Below are positions 1 through 5,524 of a stretch of DNA of 5,524 nucleotides, in pieces. This stretch comes from an uncultured Pseudomonadota bacterium (GTDB lineage Bacteria; Pseudomonadota; Alphaproteobacteria; Rs-D84), in assembly GCA_947303165.1 (NCBI GenBank), contig CAMYXE010000051.1:1-5524 (forward strand). The letters run 5' to 3'. The translations under genes and the position numbers were made by a program. Each line of letters opens with the position of its first letter. The first letter of the stretch is position 1. The notes under the pieces are model-generated. The model worked only from the letters and a program-made list of their open reading frames with translations. It was not told the origin of the DNA and did no database searches.

Positions 1-329
1 CATTAAAAGATCTGGCTAAATTATGTGGCGTCACATTTCAACAAATTCAGAAATATGAAACTGCGGACAATCGTATATCCGCTTCACGTTTATTTGAAGT
101 TGGCGTGGCATTACAAACCCCCGTATCATTTTTCTTTGTCGGCTTACCTGGAAATATGCCAGACGAAACAAAAACGACACGTTCAATGCGTGTACACCAA
201 CCAAACGAAGACGACCCATTGATTCGCACAGAAAGTTTGGAATTAATAAGACTTTATTGGAAACTGGCAAACGATAAACAGCGTGCCGCAATAATGGATA
301 TGCTAAAAAGTTTTATCGGCGCAGAATAG
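1..329 (+). CDS. Xre-family helix-turn-helix transcriptional regulator, 5'-truncated by window edge
   Basis: Reading codons from base 3 gives 108 residues open from the window edge to a TAG at 327-329; the first helices and the start codon lie outside. Seen: LKDLAKLCGVTFQQIQKYE at the start is the second and recognition helix of a Cro/C1-type HTH, followed by NRISASRLFEVGVAL and TPVSFFF, the usual end of the Xre domain. A polar linker leads to a C-terminal helical tail (LELIRLYWKLANDKQRAAIMDMLKSF). Known: this architecture is common in alphaproteobacterial Xre regulators of about 130-140 residues that bind DNA as dimers. An ATG at 105 begins inside the domain and is not the real start. The gene is convergent with its neighbour, so it gives no clue to its targets. 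Its identity as a DNA-binding regulator is firm; the regulon is unknown. Confidence 0.9.
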   Translation, partial: LKDLAKLCGVTFQQIQKYETADNRISASRLFEVGVALQTPVSFFFVGLPGNMPDETKTTRSMRVHQPNEDDPLIRTESLELIRLYWKLANDKQRAAIMDMLKSFIGAE

Positions 330-342
330 GGCATAAAACAAA

Positions 343-364
343 AAACTACCCAGTTGGGTAGTTT
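343..364. terminator. Bidirectional intrinsic terminator between convergent genes
   Basis: A perfect 10-bp inverted repeat, aaactaccca at 343-352 and tgggtagttt at 355-364, is separated by only two bases (effectively a 4-base loop if the inner A-T pair opens). On the plus strand the stem runs into a T-rich tail (tttatttta, 362-370). On the minus strand the complement of the A-rich stretch 335-345 supplies a U-rich tail. It lies 14 bp after the Xre stop and 24 bp beyond the stop of the minus-strand Cys-rich gene, which is where a shared terminator for two convergent genes should be. Confidence 0.88.
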
Positions 365-387
365 ATTTTATAACTGATATTTCTCAA

Positions 388-2793
388 CTATCTTATATAA
401 CAAACAGAACCTTCGTAATATCCACCAACATCTTCGCATCTGGATTTATACCAAGAATCATCAAATTCACAATCTTCCGTTGTCGCATTCCATTTTGCAA
501 CATCCCCATCCGTGCTGTCTGGTGAATTATAACCCAAACATTCTAACTTAATAGTATTTTCATAACACTTGCCCCAATTTTCTATTGTAGAATCCCCAGT
601 TCCACGTCCCGAAACCTGATCATAAAACTTTGATAAAGGTTTAGAGCCAATTTCACTATCAACTGGTTTCACAACACCTGTTCCATCAGCTCTGTCCGTA
701 GATGGATACCAAAAACCATCCAATTCTTCACAAATTTCAGAAAGCGATGCACGAACCCCACTGCGAACATCAGCGATCGCCGATTCAACACGCGTCCGAA
801 CCCCTAGCGGCAATTTGGAATAGTTTACTTCGTCTTTATCTGCTACATCGTGACAATTATCATAAGCATACTTTTGTACAACATACGGCAAACTCATGTT
901 ATTTTCTTCTAAATAATACGGCAACATACCCTTGCACTGATACGGGAATTCCGTTGAATTGTCACTGGGGGTACAAAGCTTTTCAACATATTCATCTATT
1001 GCATCACTACATTTTTCAACGACATTCAATGAATCAACGGCCTTAACATAATTTATCAAAGATGCCAAACCACACCCACTTGAATCACCGGTTAAATGCC
1101 CACGACTATCAAATTTGCATTCCTGTTCGCTATTATTTCCATATAACGCAGCGCATGCAACAACCTTTTCACGGCACATATCACGCGCAGTATAACGTCC
1201 CAACGCCCCCGCCGCCGTTGCAGTATCTTTGTCAAAATCTTTCAACGCCTGGGTTTGGGTATCATAGCATTCCCCCATGATACTGACACAAGACATCTTG
1301 ACTTCTTCTATTTTCGCACTTTGTGCCTGAGCAATTTCAATAAGTGCGCTACGCTTAAATTCCGTCCAAACAAAATCCGCAACATCACGACAAGTATCCA
1401 ATTCACGTGTCACATATTTACGATAATTTTCCAAAAATTTATCATACGCCTGATTTGCCCCCAAAACATCCGCATTAAAATTACCCGAACTGTTGGCACC
1501 ATCCAATACAATAGTATTCTCTAATTGAAACAAGCGCGGACTATATATCGGTTCGCCCGTTGCACCATTGATATATGCACCCGTCGGATCAAGGCAACGT
1601 TTATAATCTTCACCGCATGCCGTGTCTGCCAATATTGCCGAACGAACCTTGGCAACACATTCATTCACATCCGCTGAATTATGCGAACGATATTCTTCCA
1701 ATCTGGCTTCACGCAAATATTTCTCCGCTGTTCTAATTGCCTGTGCCACGGTTTCGCGTTTCTTTGCTATATTTTTTTCATACGCGTTACAATCCTGAGT
1801 AATCAAAATATTATACGAACTTTTCGACATAGAAAACACAGCATCATTTTCACACGACGATTGAGACAAACGGGAACACTGCTTTTGGGCAGCACTGAAC
1901 AAAGCAGTGCCTTCCAACGCAGATAAATCTTGTTCTGATGACGAAAAGAGAGAACTAGCATCCCCAGACCAAATATCATCCATATCAGTTGAGAAATTCA
2001 AATCTAAAACCCCGATAGAATTTGAAGACGATGACGTTTTACTGGAACTCTTCCCTGACAACAAATCGTTTATTTCGCTAAGCATTTTTGCCGATGCACT
2101 GGTGTCCCTTTTTATTGCTTGTTCCCCAACAGTTGCGGAATACATAGCATTTACCTCGGCCGCACTTTTGTCTACAGCCTCTAGGTTATTATCTTGAAAT
2201 TGCTGCAACATAATCATGGCTCTGTCAAGCGCATTCTCGGTATCACGGAACTGCGTAAACCGATCACTACAGAAACAACGCCGATATGTATCATTTGCTT
2301 GCCCACATATTTGATCCATACATGTTGCATAAGATTCTCGACAATTTGCATAGCCTGAACCAATCTTACTAACATCGTTATAAAGAGCAGTTGCACGAAC
2401 CAATGCACTACGTGATATATTTCCAGCACTTAGCACCGAATTCTTCCCAACCCGTGCATTAGTAACTGTTGCGCTGCGCGATATACGCGACGCATTTGTT
2501 GGCGATACAATACCCGTTCTAACACGTGTCGATGAGGTAGCATTGCGTGAAAGACGCCCAGACAACGCTGCACGTTCCACAACTGTGGCACGCGACTTGG
2601 TTGCACGCGTACGTGTCGGCGATGCACCAGACGATACACGGCGTGCTATTACTTCCCCGGCAGATTGACGCACAGACGTAGACGAATCGGACGCACGTGG
2701 ATTAACCGGCGCAACCGCCCCCGCATTCCATGCGAAATAGAACAATGCCATCACACACAAAAAACAAGAAAAAATCCTTTCTCGTTTAATCAA
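388..2793 (-). CDS. Secreted cysteine-rich protein of unknown function (801 aa)
   Basis: I do not recognise a family with a known function. The start is a TTG at 2793 with a well-placed Shine-Dalgarno; it supplies the basic n-region (MIKRER) of a signal peptide with hydrophobic core about 8-22 and probable cleavage near AGA/VAP (residues 24-28). The next ATG, residue 15, would lose that n-region. Residues 31-135 are an Arg/Ser/Ala/Thr-rich low-complexity tail (17 Arg, 2 Lys, 3 acidic) with recurring SR[NS]A. Then comes a conserved-looking Cys block (C151, C158, C163, C173, C175), a Ser-rich linker (247-259), and helical stretches with scattered cysteines to the C-terminus. There are 28 cysteines after the signal peptide, an even number, including four C-x6-C pairs (151/158, 393/400, 502/509, 540/547). 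Inference: exported, disulfide-stabilised, probably periplasmic or surface-located. No transmembrane segment beyond the signal peptide and no catalytic motif is evident. It is last in the minus-strand run and ends at a terminator. Confidence 0.85.
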   Translation of the reverse strand: MIKRERIFSCFLCVMALFYFAWNAGAVAPVNPRASDSSTSVRQSAGEVIARRVSSGASPTRTRATKSRATVVERAALSGRLSRNATSSTRVRTGIVSPTNASRISRSATVTNARVGKNSVLSAGNISRSALVRATALYNDVSKIGSGYANCRESYATCMDQICGQANDTYRRCFCSDRFTQFRDTENALDRAMIMLQQFQDNNLEAVDKSAAEVNAMYSATVGEQAIKRDTSASAKMLSEINDLLSGKSSSKTSSSSNSIGVLDLNFSTDMDDIWSGDASSLFSSSEQDLSALEGTALFSAAQKQCSRLSQSSCENDAVFSMSKSSYNILITQDCNAYEKNIAKKRETVAQAIRTAEKYLREARLEEYRSHNSADVNECVAKVRSAILADTACGEDYKRCLDPTGAYINGATGEPIYSPRLFQLENTIVLDGANSSGNFNADVLGANQAYDKFLENYRKYVTRELDTCRDVADFVWTEFKRSALIEIAQAQSAKIEEVKMSCVSIMGECYDTQTQALKDFDKDTATAAGALGRYTARDMCREKVVACAALYGNNSEQECKFDSRGHLTGDSSGCGLASLINYVKAVDSLNVVEKCSDAIDEYVEKLCTPSDNSTEFPYQCKGMLPYYLEENNMSLPYVVQKYAYDNCHDVADKDEVNYSKLPLGVRTRVESAIADVRSGVRASLSEICEELDGFWYPSTDRADGTGVVKPVDSEIGSKPLSKFYDQVSGRGTGDSTIENWGKCYENTIKLECLGYNSPDSTDGDVAKWNATTEDCEFDDSWYKSRCEDVGGYYEGSVCYIR

Positions 2794-2798
2794 TCTTT

Positions 2799-2807
2799 CT
2801 CCCTTCT
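2799..2807 (-). promoter_or_regulatory. Shine-Dalgarno that fixes a TTG start for the Cys-rich protein
   Basis: On the minus strand AGAAGGGAG ends 5 bases before the TTG at 2793-2791. This spacing favours the TTG over the in-frame ATG 14 codons downstream, and the TTG also gives a complete signal peptide. Confidence 0.7.
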
Positions 2808-2814
2808 GCCCTTA

Positions 2815-2844
2815 ATCGTATCATTTTTGCGAAACCTGAATCAA
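2815..2844 (-). promoter_or_regulatory. Possible sigma70-type promoter upstream of the Cys-rich gene
   Basis: On the minus strand TTGATT (2844-2839; four of six matches to TTGACA) is followed after 18 bases by TACGAT (2820-2815; four of six to TATAAT). It lies in the 58-bp gap between the helical-protein gene and the Cys-rich gene, and would give a leader of about 15 bases that includes the Shine-Dalgarno. The match is modest. The Cys-rich gene could equally be read from the upstream promoter, since I see no terminator in the gap. Confidence 0.35.
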
Positions 2845-2851
2845 GTATAAA

Positions 2852-3424
2852 TTATTCTATACAGCAATTCACTGCTTTTTTTACCCAATCTCCTAATCTA
2901 TGAACTGCCGATTTTGATTCTGCTATCTGTTTGTTTGCGTCCTTCACTTCGCCTTTTGATAACCCAACCACGGCATCATAAAGCATAGGTTCCACCTTTT
3001 TCACACCAGCCAAATCAATCATTTTCATATTCAATCCCCAGAATAAAGAATACAACTCATAGGCCTTTTCAAACATCTTGTATGCATCTTTCTTGTTACC
3101 AACCCCTATTGCCTTGGTACCAACCTCATACAAACGCATAGATGCCGCTAATAAATGTTTTGAAATACACCATACCTCGCTACCTTCACCAGACTTGTCT
3201 ACGATTCGTTCCATTAATTCCTTGCGCATTTCACGAACAACATTTATCAGATCATAGAAACCTGGTTTCTTGGTTTTTGCGCCACTGAAAAAGAAATGTT
3301 CTTCTAGCGATACCAAATTCATCAAAGCAATAGACAAATCTTGGTCGGAAGACAAATCAAGCGGATTTATCTTTTTTGAATCGTCTATTTTTTTAACCAT
3401 TTCTTCCAAAGACATTTTTTTCAT
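2852..3424 (-). CDS. Uncharacterised helical cytoplasmic protein (190 aa), partner of the CPVC membrane protein
   Basis: No signal peptide or membrane segment is visible; the sequence reads as a bundle of amphipathic helices. An ATG at 3424 follows AAGGAG (3439-3434) by 9 bases; the second Met (residue 4) would be too far from it. Distinctive parts are SLEEHFFFSGAKTKKPGFYD (39-58), an Arg/Lys/Glu-rich helix REMRKELMERIV (64-75), the segment EVWCISKHLLAASMRLYEVG (83-102), and a TPR-like helix pair around DAYKMFEKAYELYSLFWGLN (113-132). H43, C86 and H90 might be functional residues, but that is a guess; a CC pair sits at 187-188. From memory, unverified, similar proteins are annotated as hypothetical in Patescibacteria and other uncultured bacteria. 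Only 19 bp separate it from the upstream membrane-protein gene, so the two are very probably co-transcribed and may act together. Function unknown. Confidence 0.85.
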   Translation of the reverse strand: MKKMSLEEMVKKIDDSKKINPLDLSSDQDLSIALMNLVSLEEHFFFSGAKTKKPGFYDLINVVREMRKELMERIVDKSGEGSEVWCISKHLLAASMRLYEVGTKAIGVGNKKDAYKMFEKAYELYSLFWGLNMKMIDLAGVKKVEPMLYDAVVGLSKGEVKDANKQIAESKSAVHRLGDWVKKAVNCCIE

Positions 3425-3443
3425 TTTTACTTTCTCCTTGTAA

Positions 3444-3953
3444 CTACTTTGTTATTATCCAAAACACCAGGGTCGCAATCAACAAGAACGATATTGGAAC
3501 AACAACCTTTTGAAATGCGAACTGTGCGTGGCCCCCATTTCTATTTTTTATAGCAATATACCACCGTGCACCAGCCCAGAAACAAACCGTTCCGACGATT
3601 GTTCCCAAAAGGAATTTATCTATTCCCCATAATGAATTTACCCCAAAATGCACATTTGGCATCAAATAAACCGTCCCCAACAATGCATAACAAACAACAA
3701 AAGGAACGACAACGCCCCAAAACACACTTCTAATTCCACGTTTTTTTAGCCAACTAGCTGTCCATAAAAACAGAGATAATGTTAACCCGCCAGCCCAAAT
3801 ACCAGTGATAACATCATCAACGCCTAATAAGCGCGCTCCCTCAAGGCCCGCCCCAACTGCAACAGTGCACACAGGGCAAACAGCCACAGCAGCCGTTGTA
3901 ACAACCATAAATGCCGCCAAAGCCGCTAACAATAACTTACTAGTTTTTTTCAT
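3444..3953 (-). CDS. CPVC-motif integral membrane protein (169 aa), unknown function
   Basis: The start is an ATG at 3953, 5 bases after AAGGAG. A GTG five codons upstream overlaps that ribosome site and is rejected. Residues 1-24 form a Lys-led hydrophobic segment ending AAVAVC, either a cleaved signal peptide (AVA before VCPVC) or a first membrane helix. CPVC (26-29) follows directly, so a C-x2-C pair would face the periplasmic side or membrane surface. Four further hydrophobic segments lie near 47-67, 76-97, 111-134 and 146-167. Helices 2-3 and 4-5 look like copies of one unit: G[VI]D..[IL].G...G at 44-55 and 110-121, and VVVP at 81-84 and 150-153. The C-x2-C could serve thiol redox chemistry or metal binding, which is inference only. 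It is not a lipoprotein, since the residue before C26 is Val. The gene appears to head a two-gene unit with the 190-residue helical protein. No known transporter or oxidoreductase family is recognised. Confidence 0.85.
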   Translation of the reverse strand: MKKTSKLLLAALAAFMVVTTAAVAVCPVCTVAVGAGLEGARLLGVDDVITGIWAGGLTLSLFLWTASWLKKRGIRSVFWGVVVPFVVCYALLGTVYLMPNVHFGVNSLWGIDKFLLGTIVGTVCFWAGARWYIAIKNRNGGHAQFAFQKVVVPISFLLIATLVFWIITK

Positions 3954-3958
3954 TATTT

Positions 3959-3964
3959 CTCCTT
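3959..3964 (-). promoter_or_regulatory. Shine-Dalgarno that decides the start of the CPVC membrane protein
   Basis: AAGGAG on the minus strand lies 5 bases before the ATG at 3953-3951. It falls inside the reading frame that would begin at the GTG at 3968, which argues that the GTG is not used and the protein begins MKKTSK. Confidence 0.8.
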
Positions 3965-3976
3965 TCACATTTTTTC

Positions 3977-4006
3977 ATATTACAAAAAATCGTTTTAGTG
4001 GGTCAA
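3977..4006 (-). promoter_or_regulatory. Probable sigma70-type promoter for the membrane/helical gene pair
   Basis: On the minus strand TTGACC (4006-4001; five of six matches to TTGACA) overlaps the rsmH stop codon, and TAATAT (3982-3977; four of six to TATAAT) follows after 18 bases. The spacer is T-rich near the -10 box. Transcription would begin near 3970, just upstream of the Shine-Dalgarno at 3964-3959. This would let the gene pair be expressed separately from dnaE-rsmH. No hairpin terminator is visible in the 49-bp gap, so read-through from rsmH is also possible. Confidence 0.5.
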
Positions 4007-4851
4007 CACAATTTTATAACCCCACGCATATGTGCACTGCGCGCACGTGGATTCTGCGCCAATTCATGGGCATCAGGTTTTTTTGTTGGCAATAATTCAA
4101 ACCCAGCAGCCGCGGCAACTGGAATCCGTGGATCACCGGCTACACTGGTCCAAACACGAAAAAGATTTTTTACAATTCTATCTTCTATTGAATGAAATGT
4201 CACACAAATACAACGACCTCCGGGTTTCAAAAGATTTGGCACCGCAGCTAATGCACGATTCAATTCTCCCATTTCATCATTTAATGCTATACGTAATGCC
4301 TGGAAAGTTGGGGCAACATCACGTGGGTTATGAATCAAATCGCGCAATTCAAATGTCGTTTGTGGCATGGCATCTTTGATGGCACGTGCAATTGCCACCG
4401 CAGGTTTCACATCACCAAAATCCCGCAATATTTTGGTGATATCGGCAACCGACCATTCACAAAACATATCACATATAGTTGGACCATCAGATGACATACG
4501 CATATCAAGCGGTGAATCAAACCGGAACGAAAAACCACGTTCTGGAGAATCTATTTGCATGGATGAAATACCTAAATCAAAAACAATCGCGTCATATTTC
4601 TCGTTCAATTCCGCCATATGCGAAAAAGTCTTGGCAATAAAATTAAATCGGGAACCAAACTGTTCTTTTATCCCAATTGCATCTGGAATAACTGTTGGAT
4701 CCCGATCAAATGCCGTCACATTTGCCCCCGCATCCAAGAAACGACGGGTATAACCACCTGCACCAAATGTGGCATCTATGACATTTGCGCCATCAATGTT
4801 TCCAATAGCATTCATAACTGCATCGATAAGAACCGGTTTATGTTTCATCAT
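4003..4851 (-). CDS. rsmH: 16S rRNA (cytosine(1402)-N(4))-methyltransferase RsmH (MraW)
   Basis: RsmH transfers a methyl group from SAM to N4 of C1402 in the 16S rRNA decoding centre, in the cytoplasm. The family signatures appear in order: HKPVLIDAV (4-12); the SAM-binding loop DATFGAGGYTRRFLD (26-40); an acidic strand end FDRD (48-51); FDLGISSMQIDSPERGFSFR (91-110) running into DSPLDMRM (112-119); TFQALRIALNDEMGEL (182-197); PGGRCICVTFHSIEDRIVK (210-228); and NPRARSAHMRG (267-277). At 282 residues it is slightly shorter than the usual 300-315 but complete at both ends. The region usually reading YGEE is FGDV here (145-148). The start is the first of two adjacent ATGs (4851), 10 bases after AAGG, and its ATGA overlaps the dnaE stop, which suggests translational coupling. 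In most bacteria rsmH opens the dcw cluster before ftsL; here neither mraZ nor ftsL/ftsI flanks it. Confidence 0.97.
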   Translation of the reverse strand: MMKHKPVLIDAVMNAIGNIDGANVIDATFGAGGYTRRFLDAGANVTAFDRDPTVIPDAIGIKEQFGSRFNFIAKTFSHMAELNEKYDAIVFDLGISSMQIDSPERGFSFRFDSPLDMRMSSDGPTICDMFCEWSVADITKILRDFGDVKPAVAIARAIKDAMPQTTFELRDLIHNPRDVAPTFQALRIALNDEMGELNRALAAVPNLLKPGGRCICVTFHSIEDRIVKNLFRVWTSVAGDPRIPVAAAAGFELLPTKKPDAHELAQNPRARSAHMRGVIKLC

Positions 4852-5524
4852 TCTATATTTACCTTTATACCAAGTCCGGTAAAATCCGTAACGGTTGTTT
4901 TACCAAGTTCAACACCACCCTTTAATTCCAGTGTTGTTTTTTTACCACCAGAATAAAGATTCAATACGACCTTGGTCTTGCCCGGCCGCAATGTTCCCAA
5001 TGCCTTCTTAACATCGGCAAGCACACCTTTGTCACGTATATCCAGCGTTATTTTTTTTGTAATTTGCGCGACCCATTGTGTAAGTGGAATAATAGAATCT
5101 ATGAATATAGAAACCCTATCATCGCGGTTCGAGATGCGTCCAGATATAACAACCTCGTTTTCTGTCGCGACTATCCCAGAAAGATTTGGAACCGCGTCAC
5201 CAAAAGCAACCGCATCAATATTACCAAAACTATCCGATGCGTTAATAGTAAGCATTTCCTTACCGGTTTTGGTCCGTCTTTGCGAATGAGAATTTATATT
5301 TACTGCAACACGAACACTTGCCCTGTCTGGCATACCAACAATCGTGGCACTGGTTGCCAGATTTTCACGCGCAATCAGATGTTTGTATTGATCCAACGGG
5401 TGAGCAGAAATATAAAATCCCAACGCACTAAGCTCGTTATCTAACTTTTGCCCAAAAGTCCACGGCGTCGTTTTAACCAAATTTTTGGCTAACCTATCTT
5501 CTGCAACATCATCTTCAACAGTAT
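4848..5524 (-). CDS. dnaE: DNA polymerase III subunit alpha, C-terminal part (truncated by window edge)
   Basis: The frame is open from the window edge to a TGA at 4850-4848 and gives 224 residues, about the last fifth of a DnaE of around 1,100-1,200 residues. The polymerase and PHP domains lie outside. Seen: a charged linker, then LSALGFYISAHPLDQY (31-46), matching the GFYLSGHPLD signature that precedes the OB fold in DnaE. Next is an OB-fold segment (about 66-145) with RTKTGKEM, DSFGNIDAVAF and SGRISNRDDRVSIFID, and a C-terminal alpha/beta domain (about 156-224) of the kind that contacts the tau subunit. Known: DnaE is the replicative polymerase catalytic subunit; the OB fold binds single-stranded DNA. 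A TTG at 5480 lies inside the frame and is not a start, because the residues upstream continue the protein. It overlaps rsmH by four bases. ErrA/DnaE2-type polymerases are less likely given this tail. Confidence 0.93.
   Translation of the reverse strand, partial: TVEDDVAEDRLAKNLVKTTPWTFGQKLDNELSALGFYISAHPLDQYKHLIARENLATSATIVGMPDRASVRVAVNINSHSQRRTKTGKEMLTINASDSFGNIDAVAFGDAVPNLSGIVATENEVVISGRISNRDDRVSIFIDSIIPLTQWVAQITKKITLDIRDKGVLADVKKALGTLRPGKTKVVLNLYSGGKKTTLELKGGVELGKTTVTDFTGLGIKVNIE
4858..4904 (-). promoter_or_regulatory. Three-arm complementary sequence around the rsmH ribosome-binding site
   Basis: On the minus strand GGTAAAA (4904-4898) can pair with TTTTACC (4884-4878), a 7-bp stem with an inner CCG/CGG match. 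The TTTACC part of the same second arm can instead pair with GGTAAA (4863-4858), which contains part of the rsmH Shine-Dalgarno (AAGG, 4865-4862). The arms are therefore mutually exclusive: one fold leaves the ribosome site free and the other covers it. All lie in the last codons of dnaE, so chance is possible and ribosomes finishing dnaE would disrupt either stem. The pairing is seen in the sequence; any regulatory role is inference. Confidence 0.3.

Noticed and set aside
31..291. Minus-strand open frame of 86 codons opposite the Xre gene
   Set aside because: It is antisense to a clear HTH domain, with no recognisable domain of its own.
1..388. Toxin-antitoxin pair built on the Xre regulator
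   Set aside because: The downstream neighbour is convergent and encodes a large secreted protein; no small toxin gene is adjacent within the window.
1907..2197. Plus-strand open frame of 96 codons inside the Cys-rich gene, and similar frames at 702-1046, 1062-1280, 1255-1524 and 1681-1926
   Set aside because: All lie antisense within one long intact gene, and their translations have the odd composition of shadow frames.
3866..3886. Lipobox at the CPVC membrane protein's first cysteine
   Set aside because: The residue before Cys26 is Val, and lipoprotein signal peptidase needs Ala, Gly or Ser there.
3954..3968. GTG start giving a 174-residue version of the membrane protein
   Set aside because: The GTG overlaps the AAGGAG that is perfectly spaced for the ATG at 3953, and no ribosome site precedes the GTG at proper distance.
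5478..5480. TTG as the start of a separate 210-residue gene
   Set aside because: The frame stays open to the window edge and the whole reads as one DnaE C-terminus.
1..5524. Alternative genetic code, CRISPR array, tRNA or mobile element
   Set aside because: Conserved Trp positions use TGG and genes end at all three stops where expected; no regularly spaced repeats, cloverleaf or transposase-like sequence was seen.

Overview
The window looks like chromosomal DNA of an AT-leaning (roughly 40% GC by eye) alphaproteobacterium. The evidence is the DnaE C-terminus, an RsmH whose SAM-binding loop reads TFGAGGYTRRFL (a form I associate with Alphaproteobacteria), and an Xre regulator with the TFQQIQKYE recognition helix and the C-terminal tail common in that class. 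The standard bacterial code works throughout (TGG for Trp; TAA, TAG and TGA as stops). The large Cys-rich secreted protein and the compact gene order suggest an uncultured, perhaps host- or gut-associated lineage, but that is an impression and not a demonstrated assignment.

Layout. Bases 1-329 (+) hold the 3' part of an Xre-family HTH regulator. It converges on a five-gene minus-strand run, and the two meet at a bidirectional hairpin terminator near 343-364. In transcription order (right to left) the minus genes are: the 3' part of dnaE (4848-5524, continuing past the window edge); rsmH (4003-4851), sharing an ATGA overlap with dnaE; a five-helix membrane protein with a CPVC motif behind its N-terminal segment (3444-3953); a 190-residue helical cytoplasmic protein (2852-3424); and a secreted 801-residue Cys-rich protein (388-2793). 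Intergenic gaps are 58 bp or less, so no long non-coding stretch exists.

How the parts relate. dnaE and rsmH are housekeeping genes that look translationally coupled. rsmH is not followed by ftsL/ftsI, so it lies outside the usual dcw cluster. A good sigma70-like promoter whose -35 box overlaps the rsmH stop codon probably starts a separate two-gene unit: the CPVC membrane protein plus the helical protein, 19 bp apart, each with a strong Shine-Dalgarno. The Cys-rich protein may have its own weaker promoter.

The uncharacterised three-gene stretch 388-3953 is the most interesting part. The membrane protein appears to be an internal duplication of a two-helix unit. The Cys-rich protein has 28 cysteines after its signal peptide, four C-x6-C pairs, and an Arg-rich N-terminal tail. 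I found no CRISPR array, tRNA, rRNA, insertion sequence or phage gene.
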